Assembly (NCBI GenBank): GCA_027625915.1
Contig: JANTQA010000011.1
Location: 496,001 to 560,000, forward strand
DNA length: 64,000 nt
Origin: Anaeramoeba flamelloides
Lineage: Eukaryota > Metamonada > Anaeramoebidae
Direction of reading: 5' to 3'
Position numbers and translations under genes: made by a program. Below the pieces are notes generated by a model. The model ran no database searches, was not told where the DNA came from, and was given only the letters and a program-made list of their open reading frames with translations. Positions 1-10,953 of the stretch are shown here, one piece after another (position 1 is the first letter of the stretch; each line of letters starts with the position of its first letter).

Positions 1-1437
1 AATGATTTTGATCTAAAAATTGAAAATTTTAGTTTGATAAGAGTAATGAATTAAACTCATAGAATGTCTTCCATTTCTTTCAATAAAACTGGGCCCCTTT
101 GAATGAAAAAGAGTTTATATAAAGAAAAATTTCAAAAGAGATGAAAAATAATAAAATTAAGAAAAAAATAAAAAAATAAAAACATTTTTTTTTAGATTTC
201 AATCAAGAAATTTTAGTGGAATATTCAAAATATTCCATTTTTAAGGACTCTAGATACATCAAAGGCTTTGTTTCTTCCAGTATAATTTAATACTAAAATT
301 TTTTTCTCCTTTTTTTTTTTCACAAATCTTTTTTTTTTACAATATTTAAATTGTTTCTAACTTTTTTTATAAAAATGTTCTTTTGATTAAAAGTTTCTGT
401 TTTGGAAGAATTTTGTGATTGTACAATGATATTTCATTCAATTCTTGTGATCCTAAACAATTTTCAATTGAAGCCTTGTGGATCTTACAAACTATACCAT
501 TGAAACAAGGAATTACCTGCAATTTTGTACAAAGACTTGCAGATCTCCAGAAATTATTCACACCCCTGAACTAAGGAAATTATAATTCAACCGAATATTA
601 AAAATGATTCTTTTATATCTGGTTACAGTATTCCCACTGATTTATGAATTTTTTGAATATATTTTATATTTAAAAATCTCAAACTTTTTTCTTTTCATAA
701 CAAAATAAAAATAAATTTACTCTTTTATTTTTATTTGGCTTTTTTTTTTTGTTTTATATGTTTTGAAATAAAGATTGAGTTGATAAAGTAAGTAAACTGC
801 TTTTTTATTATTTGAGAAAATAATAAAACCATAGATTATTTTTTTTATTTTTCTAAGTAAATTTTTTTTTGATTTTTTATTCATTTTCCCAGTGTCTAAA
901 TGGAAAAGTTGACCAAAAATGTTTTCCAAACCCAAATTGTGGATTTCTTTCCGGATAATGATTGATTAGGTGTGTGAAATTATTCAATAATTTCTCTCTG
1001 TAATTTATTGATGTAAGACAGCTCCCTTAAAAGGATAATATTTTCTCTGATTATCGTTTTTCAATTCTGCTTTTATCTCGGATTCTTTTTTCGCCCCTTT
1101 ATAGAACAAGTCAACCCTAAAAAACCTTACCAAACGAATAAAAATAGATCACAAATTACAATCTATTTCTTTGGAAAACTCAATTTTGTTCTGCAATAAA
1201 GTTATTGTCAATTAGGTGTAATTTTTTTTCCACTTTTTTGCTGAAATAGCTAGAAAAATACAACTTCAATTTCAAACCCAAACACTTGAGCTATTATTAG
1301 AACTCCTCAAGAAATTGAATTTAAGTAAACTTCAAACTCTTAACTTCAAAAATTCCATGAGTTGAAATCAAAACAAGATGCCAAAAGTGAATATTCATTT
1401 TTTTTTTTTTGAGAATTCAAGACAAAATATTTTTTTC
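1..1437. other. Intergenic, 5' flank of RCC1/BTB gene
   Basis: AT-rich sequence with many A and T runs and no gene I can support. At about 44-112 is the end of a dispersed repeat (separate entry). The stretch 430-590 has clearly more G+C than its surroundings and is open on the minus strand from about 567 down to 367 and on the plus strand from about 431 to 577, but neither translation resembles a protein I know and no convincing splice sites surround it; it could be a gene remnant. Nothing else stands out before the start codon at 1438. Confidence 0.5.
44..112 (-). repeat. Terminal segment of TIR repeat family A (copy 1)
   Basis: Read on the minus strand this begins AAACTCTTTTTCATTCAAAG, continues GGGCCCAGTTTTATTGAA and then ATTCTATGAGTTTAATTC. 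The same 70-bp end occurs at 8494 (+), 13830 (-), 14123 (+), 17098 (-) and 62797 (+), with a related end at 14820 (-). The body of this copy would lie left of the window edge. The function is unknown; it looks like the terminus of a non-autonomous DNA transposon. Confidence 0.6.
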
Positions 1438-4400
1438 ATGACTGAAACTAAGAACAATAATGAAAAGGAAGACGTACTCAAGAATGGGTGTTCAAGTGGA
1501 AGAAACGATAATGACTGTCTTGGTTTCCATACTCAAAATAAAGGGATTCCAGAAATTAGATTTATACCGTTTACATTTAAAGATGTGGCATGTGGATACA
1601 AAAGGTCGATCTTTCTTGTTGGTAACAAAAAGGATCCGAATTATTATAATACCATCATTTATAAAAGCGATGAGCCTGGGACTTTTGAACTTGAGAAAGA
1701 AGTGTCACAAATTTCAACGGGATGCTATCATTGCCTGATCAAAACAGTCGACAATACCGTGTATGGTCTTGGCAAAAGCCAACGGGGCCAATTAGGGGTT
1801 GAACTTCAAGCAACGTATAAAACACCAACAAAGATCAACTTTTTTCCAAACGCGCCATTCTACGTCAAAGAGATTTTCGCGAGGGCTGATTCAAGTTACT
1901 TATTATGTTCAAACAACGATTTGTACATTTGCGGAAATGTCTCATTTGGTAATTCCGCTAACTCCTTTCAGAAAAAAGACTCCATTGTTCCAGTTCTACT
2001 TTCCTCGGACGTCGAGACAGTTTATACCGGTGTATATGCCTTCTTTTGCTTTTTCACCAAAACAAACGACAACAAATTATATGCGCGAGGTAATTGCAAT
2101 AATGGCCAATTAGGACTTGGTTCATGTCAAAAAATTGTGACAAAAAATACGGTCGTACCGAAAATTGATGCAAATGAAATTGTCGGTATGGCGTTAGGGC
2201 ACGAGTTTTCCAACATCATTCTTCAAAAGGGTGCAGGTGAGCCAACAAAAATTCTTGGTTGTGGATCAAAACACAATGGGACTGGTATGAGTGGATCCAA
2301 ATGGAAAATAATCCAATCCTTGAAAGATAAAAATGTAGTTCAAGCTGAATCTGGTTGTTGGCAAACTTTGTGTCGAACAAAGTCAAATGATTTTTGGATT
2401 TGGGGGGATTCGTATAGTGTTTGTAATTTCTCACATTTTTTTTTTTTTTAATTTTTTCTTCTTTTTGTTTTTTTTATTTGGATCTAGGATTAAACAGAAA
2501 AAGAAAACAGTCTTTTTTTTTTTTTTTTTATTGATTGAAGAGAGTTATCAATAATCCATTTACAGTCGTTAGGTTTTCCTGAATTCTGGAAAACCGCCTT
2601 CGATTTTACTCTATTCTTATAAATTCTGGAAAACCTAACGAAAGTGTCATAGGGTGCCTAGCTTTTCTTGAGTTTCCTTTTTATTTGAAAAATCAATAGA
2701 TTATCGTTAGGTTTTTTCGAGTTTTCTATTTATTTGGAAAATCAATTGATTTTCGTTCGGTTTTTTTTACTTTAGAAATAAACCTAGAACACTTCACAAA
2801 ACAAAAATAATAAAAAAAAAAAACCTAGAACACTTCACAAATAAATAGAAAACTCAAAAAACCTAGTCACTCGACAGCACTCGCTCTAATTACTAAAGGT
2901 AAATTAGTAATGTTACGAGTTTGGTAAGGAAGAACGAGAAATATGGAATTTTTCTAAGTGATCTATGGTATTAATCGTCGTTCTTTGAACTCATCAATAT
3001 CATCTTACCATTCTGGAAAAAAATTGTAAAATCTGTTTTAATTGTAAGGGTTAGGTTAGAAAAGGAAACTTTTAAAAAATATTTTTTTACTTATTGCTCA
3101 CTTATCAATCAAAGATATCTGAAATTGAAAATTCTCCAAACTTTGATTAATACCAATTGTTAAAAAATTAAAACCAATTTTTAAATGAAGGGAAAAAGAA
3201 TGCAGAGCATCAAAAAATCCAAAAAATTCACTTTTACGAATGTTTACAATTAAATCTCAAATTGGGATAAATTGAACTTTTTTAAATTTTGTTTTAGTGT
3301 GATGTTTTGAATTCAATCTTAATTACAATAATCAATCTAATTTTTGGTTTTTGGACTGGGTTTTATTTTAAAAATGAAGCGAACAAAAAAAAAACATTGT
3401 AAATTATTTGAAAATGAGAACATTTACTACCATTTTACAATTAAGAACCGATTTGACAATTTTTTTCCAGAATGGTAAGATGATATTGAGGGGTTTGAAG
3501 AACGCCAATTAATACAATCTTCTCATCACTAGAACAAGCTCATATTTTCGAGTCTGGAAGGGGATCCAAAAACGAGGAATTATAAAAGGTGATTTTTGAA
3601 CAAATGTAACAATATGAGATGCTATTTATTTTTGAACTCAGGACTAACTCTACACAACAAAAACCAAACAAACAATAGAAGAACAAACAAAAACAAAAAT
3701 AATAATAATTTATTATTTTTTATGAAACATTGAATAACTTTTTTGTCAAAGGATCTTTTTCTCCCATGGATTTATCGAAAACACTGAAAGTTAAATTTTA
3801 CATTTTCATCCATTGAGGATAAAACTTGGTTTAAAATTCAACAGAGACAAACTAGATCGTCCATCCTTTCAATGAGATCTATTTCCTCTTTTATTTCCCA
3901 TTTGTTAAGAAATATCATGAAAAGGAGATCAAATATAATATACAGCATAAATTGCATGAATTATGTGTTTTTAACAGTAAAGATTTTTTAACATTCGTCT
4001 AAAAATTTCTTGACTTGACATAGTAAAAAAACAAAATGTGGTTTTTTTTCTTAAATTTGTAGTTTTGTTTTAATCTCGCCTTTTGAAATTCTTTTTTAAA
4101 TGATATATTTTCTCCTTTTTTGGTCGAAAAAAGTGAAACAAAATGTTTTTTAATTTTTTAAAGGTGATATTGATTTTTTTTTGAAACAAAAACCAAAAAC
4201 GGATATTGATTTTCGGTTTAGATTTTTTTTTAAAAGTCAATTTTTTGAAACTTAAGAACTGTCTTAAACTTATTTTTATTCATTGAATTTTTCGTCAAAG
4301 ACGATCCAATGGGAATTTTTTTTGAATTGAATTTTATTTCAATTGAGATCATCTCAAAATTTTTTTTTTATGTTATTTGAATTTTGTCAATCAAAAGAAG

Positions 4401-5462
4401 AGCAATTCTACAATAACATTTTTGTTTTCAAGCCACTCCACAAGTATGGAACAAATTTGATGATAAATGAAATAGGGCTTAATTTTGGATAAAAAACTAT
4501 TTTGAATTCTTTTGTTTACAAAAACTTATTTTTTTAATCCTCAAAAAATTTATAATGTATATAAAATTATTATTAATTACGTCTTATAATTTGAATAGGG
4601 GCCGCTGTGGAATTCAACAATTGATCAATTTTTACCTAAAAAACTTAATTTTGATTTATTAAGAGGGACTTTTAATAAAGGGATACGTGGGTTTAGCGAA
4701 TACAAAATCCATTGCGGTATATATCAAAATTTTTTCTATCTCACTGAAAATGAATGTAACGATTTGGTAAAAGACATATCTGATACTTTTGATCAAAGCC
4801 AAAAATTATTTAAAGATTTGACGCTTGTTGAAAACAAATTATCAGTTCACACCGTATTTGTAGAAAAAAGATTAAATTGTAAATCCGACGAAATTTTAAA
4901 AATCATTCAACAGGAAGGTTATAACTATGAACAGCTGTTAGATTTTTTTAAATATATATATTTAATAAAAACTCAAAATGTAATTTCTATTAGTGAAATG
5001 TTACAGAAGTTTTCCATAGATCCTGTGGAATTTACAAAGTCTGTTACCTTGAATAATAATTTATTAGAGCTTTATAATGACGAGGACACCAAAGATTTTA
5101 AATTATTAGTATATTTGAATGATTCTGAGGATGATAATGAGGATGAAGAACAACAGTTTGAAGAAATACCGGTACATAAATTTATTTTATATGCTCGTTC
5201 AGGACTGTTTAGAGAAATGTTTCAAAATGTGAATAATCGTGAAAATATTAATGAACTGAAGGATTATAGTCGAAAAACAGTCGAAACTTTGGAAATTTTA
5301 ATAAAATTTTTCTATACTAATTCAATCAAATTAACCGCCGACGATGACCCAAAATTGGTCGTTGAAGAATTACAAGATGCTATAGAATATTATCAATTAA
5401 ATCAAAATTCCTCTTTAAAATCTCAGCTTTTACAAATTAAAGTTCAACATAATTTATTATAA
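1438..5462 (+). CDS. RCC1-repeat and BTB/POZ domain protein (2 exons)
   Basis: Exons 1438-2418 and 4599-5462 join in phase 0 to give 614 residues. Exon 1 carries degenerate RCC1 blades with GQLG and GNxxxGQLGLG motifs (GLGKSQRGQLG, GNCNNGQLGLG) at about residues 95-325, predicted to form a beta-propeller. Exon 2 carries a helical stretch and then a BTB/POZ domain at about 485-580 (DFKLLVYLND, VHKFILYARS, LFREMF, FFYTNSI), with an acidic DSEDDNEDEE insertion inside it. BTB domains dimerise and often recruit Cullin-3; propellers bind partners, so a substrate adaptor or regulatory role is likely but inferred. I chose Met at 1438 because the in-frame Met at 1378 is followed by a T-run coding four Phe; 1378 would add 20 residues. 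The 2,180-nt intron begins GTTTGT, ends AATAG and is full of repeats. The intron joint is inferred, but it preserves the RCC1 WGDS block. Confidence 0.82.
2525..2900 (-). repeat. SINE-like A-tailed element in RCC1/BTB intron
   Basis: Read on the minus strand, the element contains the block GTAAATGGATTATTGATAAC followed by CTCTCTTCAATCAA and an A-tail (plus-strand T-run at 2514-2529). It also holds GGTTTTCC/GGAAAACC inverted repeats around 2570-2635 and the shared blocks TAGGTTTT and GGCACYCTATGACAC. Related copies lie at 16545-16800 (+), 21575-21700 (-), 31265-31325 (-, partial), 37985-38080 (-) and 58165-58430 (+). It lies wholly within the intron. Confidence 0.55.
2935..3560. mobile_element. 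Fold-back/TIR element in RCC1/BTB intron
   Basis: A long inverted repeat frames about 400 bp of unique AT-rich DNA. The left arm, about 2940-3050, contains CAATATCATCTTACCATTCT followed by GGAAAAAAATTG. The right arm, about 3443-3560, contains the exact reverse complement of that block (AGAATGGTAAGATGATATTG preceded by CAATTTTTTTCC). Similarity extends outwards with mismatches for about 100 bp per arm. No open reading frame is inside, so this is a non-autonomous fold-back or MITE-like insertion in the intron. Ends are approximate and I could not fix a target duplication. Confidence 0.7.
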
Positions 5463-6082
5463 GATATCTAATATTATTTTTTTTTTTTTGTAATTTATCA
5501 TTTTAATTCTATAAATTAATTATTGGATCATTCATCTTGGTGATTTTGTTGATGAATACAAAGTTTGGAAATAGTCAACATTTTCATTCAAGAGTGTCAG
5601 GCACAGTTATTAATTATTAACTTCCAATCCATTTTTTTGATAATTTACATAAAATTGATTGATTTTATTTTAAGAGAAGTAAACTTTTTATTTTTTTCTT
5701 TTTTTTTTTTTATCTTCTTGAAAAAATAAATAAAAAGTATTTTAAAACTTATAAGAGGTGATAGATAATTTTTCCTTCCATTAAAAATCAAAATTTTCAA
5801 TTCATGGAAATAATAACAAGTTTTTTATAAAGGTAAATAAATTTTAATGAAAAACTTGAACCCTTAAGGTCTGTAAATTACTTATATAAAGAAAATATAA
5901 ATATTTATATATAAAAACTACATTGCAAGATTTTCGGCTAAAAGTAAAAAAAAATGAATTTATTGAAATGAAAAAAAGGATTTTAAACAAAAATTTGGCC
6001 TCTTTAGAACTTAAATAATAGGATTTTATGCAAATTATTGTTTTTCGATTTTACAACTTAAAAAATTTAATCAATTAAAAAA

Positions 6083-6135
<53 letters not shown>

Positions 6136-6870
6136 TTTTGAAGAGAGAAAATTGCTTTTCTCCTGTGTGCCCTAATTTCTAAACTTTTTTTTAGAAATTT
6201 TGTTAAAGAATCACAAATTTTATTATCACTTACTAATGATAATATATATGATGAATTCTTTTTATTAATAATATCTCTGATATTATTAATTTTTTATTTT
6301 TTCAAAAAATTCAGATATCCAGATTTTTCCATTTATTTTATAGGCCGGACAGTCCCATAAAAAATGATTGAAATCTTCAATGATATCAATATTTAACTTT
6401 TCTTTACATAAATCACAATTTTTATTTTTATTTTTACTTGTTACATAAGAGTTTTTTTTTTATTATTTAAGGGAGGAGTTATTGACCCCTCTTATTTGCC
6501 CGAATTCCTAAATTTTTATTTAGGAATTTAATTAAAGATTCAAAAATAAGTTTATTACCCACTAAGGCTAATAAAGAGTTTGAATCCTTTTTATAATAAT
6601 ATTAGAAATATTATTATTATTTAATATATTAGATATATTAATTTTTTTTAATTCAGATATCCAGATTTTGCAATTATTTTCATAGGCTGAACAGTTCCAT
6701 AAAAAATATGTTTTTATTTTTTTTTTTATTTTTGAAGAGAGAAAATTGCTTTTCTCCTGTGTGCCCTAATTTCTAAACTTTTTTTTAGAAATTTTGTTAA
6801 AGAATCACAAATTTTATTATCACTTACTAATGATAATATATATGATGAATTCTTTAAAAAAGTTTTTTTT
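6083..6870 (-). mobile_element. Array of three 5'-truncated LINE 3' ends
   Basis: Three minus-strand LINE tails stand head to tail, each with its A-tail read as a plus-strand T-run: copy 1 about 6131-6455 (tail of about 50 T at 6085-6133), copy 2 about 6467-6715, copy 3 6725-6855. Copy 1 encodes on the minus strand a zinc-knuckle tail (CDLCKEK...HFLWDCPAYK), the CCHC pattern found at the C-terminus of many non-LTR retrotransposons. Copy 3 (6725-6855) matches 6131-6261 of copy 1 base for base over 131 bp by eye. The word AAAAAAG followed by eight T occurs on both outer sides (about 6078 and 6856) and could be a shared target-site duplication, although it is low complexity. All three are truncated at the 5' end and inactive. 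Confidence 0.75.
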
Positions 6871-7475
6871 AATAAAAGATAATCAAAAAAAAAGTATTTT
6901 TAGATCTTGAGAAATTTTTTTACAATTGGATTACGATATAAAAAAATCCTTCAACTTTTTCAATTTTATCGATTTAAAGTTGAATTTTCAACTGGTAACC
7001 AACAATCAATGAAGTCGAGGAGTTTTTAGTGTGATTTGAAAGGGGGAATTAAAAAAAAAAAAAATCAAAACAAGTTCTTTTTCCTGAAAAAGTCTTATAA
7101 TATTTTGATTCTTCTTTTTTTGTAAAACATATTTAACTTGTTTTTTATGAATATTTTATGGGTACAATCTTTCTCATTTCTTTTCCAAAAAGTTAAAAGA
7201 AAATGAAAACCGAAAAAATGAAAAATAATTTCGATTTAGTTGAAATATAATAAATTAATGTTTAAGAAGTTAGAAATAGGAAAATTGATTTTCAGTTCAA
7301 ATGTTGTTTTATCAAATGTTGATATATTTGCCACAACTCAAAAAAAAGCTCTCAAAAATAAAATATAAGTAAAATTACTTTGCACATTTATTTAATAATT
7401 AAATTGATTTCATTAAAGAGATAAAAAATTCCTTTTTTTTTTTTCTTTGGAAGTTTGTCTATAAAGTAAACTATT

Positions 7476-8058
7476 TTTCATAAATTTTGACTCACTTTAT
7501 AATGTTAATGGGAGTTGTTTTGAGGGTTTATTTCAGTATTATTAACAAAAAATATTTTCAGATTTTTGGATCAGAATCATTTTTTCTAATTTTTCAAATG
7601 TTAGTTTTGCTTTTTCAAATTTTTTTTTTCTTTTGTTTTTCTTTTTCTTTTTTTTTGATACTTTTCTTGTCTTTTTCTTTTTCTTTTTTTTTTTTTTTCA
7701 ATAGATCATGTGGAAAAAAAAAGAGATCTTCGAAAAGACAAATAATCACTAAGAAAATTGAGAATGTAATGTCTTTGAAAATGGATTTAATTATTCATAA
7801 AAAATATTGTTGTTCAACTTTTTTTCAGTGAAAGTTTAGTAATAAAAAATGGGTAATGCTCATTTCAAAAATTGTGACTCACTTTTTTTTAGTTTTTGGT
7901 TTTATTTTTTTTAATTTTTAATATATCAGGCTTTTATAGATTTAGAATGACTTAAAAGTGAATTACAAATCATATTTAGTTATTAATTGTTCTTGAATAC
8001 TAAAGGATAATTTTTTTTTTTTCAATTTATTATTTCAGGTGAGTCACAATTTTTGAAA
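7476..8058 (+). mobile_element. Composite TIR repeat family B (copy 1)
   Basis: The ends are AAATTTTGACTCAC at about 7480 and GTGAGTCACAATTTTT at 8039. A further inverted end, CAAAAATTGTGACTCAC, sits inside at 7866, so 7866-8055 is itself framed by a perfect 15-bp inverted repeat. The same layout recurs on the minus strand at about 42135-42770 and 57470-57990, showing the composite is old. The weak reading frame at 7487-7831 is mostly a T-run region shared with the other copies as DNA, and I do not regard it as a gene. Confidence 0.65.
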
Positions 8059-8489
8059 AAGAGTTTAGTTGTTGTTTGATAACTTTAAATTTATTTCTAA
8101 AATTTCACACGATGGGACGACAAACAATTGAATTTCCTAACTTTAATGAAACATTTTTTCAATTAACTTATTACCAATTTTCAAATGAGAAATGAGAAAA
8201 AGCTCATAAACATTTAATAAATAATTCAGAAGAATTATATACAGATAACTCTACAATTAATAGGTTTTAAAAGCTGTTTGAATTTTTTTTTTTTTTTTTA
8301 CTATATTTTTGTATTCTACAAAATGTTTTAACAATCAAGGAGGATTAAACATTGATATAAATATAGAATATCAAATATTTTTTAATAATATATTTAATTG
8401 ATTTTTTCAAAAGGGGTGTTTCAAAAACTCTTTATTTAATAAAGAAAGAAAATTTCAAAAAAAAATGTTTTTGCTGAAAATCATTTACT

Positions 8490-9005
8490 ATATATAAACT
8501 CTCTGTCACCCAGAAGTGACAGTTTTATTGAACAAATAGAACATATTCTATGATTTTAATTAACCAATTATACTCAAAATAAATTTTCAATTTAGTAATT
8601 TTTTTTTTTTATTTTCTCTTCTTTCTTTTTTATTTTTTCTAGTTTTTCTTTTTTATTTTTTTTAAAAAATCAATTTGGAAAAAAAAAAAAAATATTTGAA
8701 ACCCCAAATAAACATTCAGAAAAGTGAGTCACTGTATTTTATTTTGATTTTTATACATTTACAATTAAAAAATCTTATTGTCGAAAATTTTAATTTTCCA
8801 ACGAAATTTAGAATTTATCACAAGGTATTCCAATGAAAGTGTCCCAAAAAATTATATTAACTTTTTTTTTTTTTTTTTTTTTTGAATTTTATGGTTTGTT
8901 TGGGTATTTCTATCTGAATCTCAACTCTAATCTGGCGTTTATTATTTCTCGTATTTTTAAACAATCTGATATTGGTTGATTCTTAAAAAAGGTGAATTTT
9001 ACATT
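8490..9005 (+). repeat. TIR repeat family A (copy 2)
   Basis: It starts AAACTCT at about 8496, then CAGTTTTATTGAACAAATAG and ATTCTATGATTTTAATTA. Similarity with the copy at 62790-63300 continues through a block near 8830 (CCAATGAAAGTGTCCCAA), the T-run and the block TCTGAATCTCAACT at about 8912. The terminal hairpin CTGTCAC...GTGACAG at 8504-8523 replaces the usual CAGTCAAAGGGG. No coding content. Confidence 0.55.
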
Positions 9006-10953
9006 TTTGATTGGGACTTTAAGTGAAATGAAGTTTATATCTTGTAATATCTTTTCGACCCCCAAATAACCCAATTACCTTTGAAATAAAATTTAAAATT
9101 TGAATTGAACTAAAAACATTCTAAGATATAAAATTTGTCAAAATTATCTTAGAAATCAAATTGTAGATTAAAAATTATATAAATGTATAACAATAAAAAA
9201 TAGCATGTAAATCATTTTAAAACATTTGAAAAATGTTTCCTAGTTATTGTGGTTTTATTATTTAAGAATGGGAATGATTGTCAAAAATACAATCACCTTA
9301 TTTGTTTTTTTTTTTTTTCAAGAATATGAAATTGGTTACATCAAAACAAAGAATTCAAAAAAAAAAAATTAGGTTTGAAATTTAGAATAATAAATAATTA
9401 ATTTTTAAAATTTCAATTTTAATAAAAAAAACTTTAATCAACCATTACCATATTTTAAAAATGTTTAGTATCTATCAAATATTCCTGAAAATAGCCGAAA
9501 ATCAAAAAATACTTGGAAAATATTTTTAATTACTAAAAAACTTTTTTTGAACAAAATCTAAGAAACACTGGTGCTAATATACTCTCTATAATGATAAAAT
9601 TGAAATTTTATTCAAAAACCTTTTTTTTTTATTTGAAAAATCTAAATGTGAAAAAATTCTTATTTTGAGTAACAATATTCAACCTATTTTGTATAAAAGG
9701 GTTGCGTATCTTAACTATCTGTGATATTACTGATGATTGCTAAATATTAATAAAATGAGAGAAAATGTCTTTGCAAAGACAATTTCTAATTGTGTATCAT
9801 TACCCATTCCTTTTTAATATTAAATGCAATCCAAAAATAACCGATTAATATCAAATCATGCAAATAGTACACTACCCTTCTCAAGGTGACCCAAACCAAC
9901 CTTATAATTCTTTACATTCCAGCTGAAGAGAAATTAGTTTAATCTTATCTAGCAAATAAACTACACACCTAACCCAAACTGAACTCAAAAATACCCTGTA
10001 ATTCTTATACATCTACCCTAACAAGTACTAACATACTTAAATAAACTCAAAAGATACCAAAAACTCTTTCAGAGGGTTTAAGGAAGAAGCATCAAAATAA
10101 AAAATTTTGTCTTAATGTACAATTGTTATTTTACCATAACAATTTATCTCTGGGCACCACAGTTTCTGAAAAGTACTTCAAAAGGTGTTTTTACTGGTAA
10201 AAAATTTCGGAGTATTTTGAATTTTCGGGTATTTTCAGGGATATTTCTAACACCTAATTGTAAGTTATTAGTTTCTTTTATCGATTATTGTTTAGTTCTT
10301 CTTTAGAAAAAAATACAACTTTAATTTTGAAACACTTGTTAAAAAGTTCACAAGTCTTATTTTAACAACAGAAAGAAATAAAAATCGATTTTTGAGATTC
10401 ATTTAAACTCCGAGAACAATCTGATTTCCTTTTTATTTGTAAAATTCTTTTATAAACCAAAATCTAAAAAATGACTTTCACCCCTTAAATCATAAAAAAA
10501 TTAACAAACAATTAAAAAAAAAAATTAACGGATAGATCAGAAACTTGTATTTGAAAAATGAAAAAATATTAAGCAAAATATTTGATCAAAAACAAGAGTT
10601 AAATATAACTAATAATGTTATCTCATTTGAATATTTTTTTATTTTCGTTGATTAAATACAACAATAAATGATACAATTAGAGAAAATTGATTATTCACCT
10701 TTTAGAAAAACAAAAATTTTTGACAAAAATAAATCCAATTCAAAAAGAATAAAAACAAATAAACTTTTTTAGATCAAATAAATACGAAGGAAAATAAACA
10801 TAATTAACAAAAAACCAACAAAACTTAAATAAGTCAAATAAAATTCATTTAAAAAAAGTATTCAAAATAAAAATCTCAAAGTTTCCTATTTTAGAATTTA
10901 TTTTTTTCACTCATTCATTATTTCAATTTTTTAACTGTTAATTTACTTTTCTC

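Larger units (their letters stand above)
5463..10953. other. Repeat-rich intergenic region
   Basis: This 5.5-kb stretch separates the RCC1/BTB gene from PRIM2 and holds no gene I can support. It contains the LINE-tail array at 6083-6870, a composite TIR element at 7476-8058, a family A repeat from 8490, and a C+A-rich strip at about 9880-10080 (many CTAAC/CCAAA words) that resembles strips at 39850-39930 and 54640-54710. The remainder is A/T-run sequence without recognisable structure. Confidence 0.55.

Noticed and set aside
7487-7831. 114-codon frame rich in Phe and Ser
   Set aside because: It runs through T-rich tracts of repeat family B, the start is a non-ATG or weak context, and the other two copies keep only DNA similarity, not the frame.
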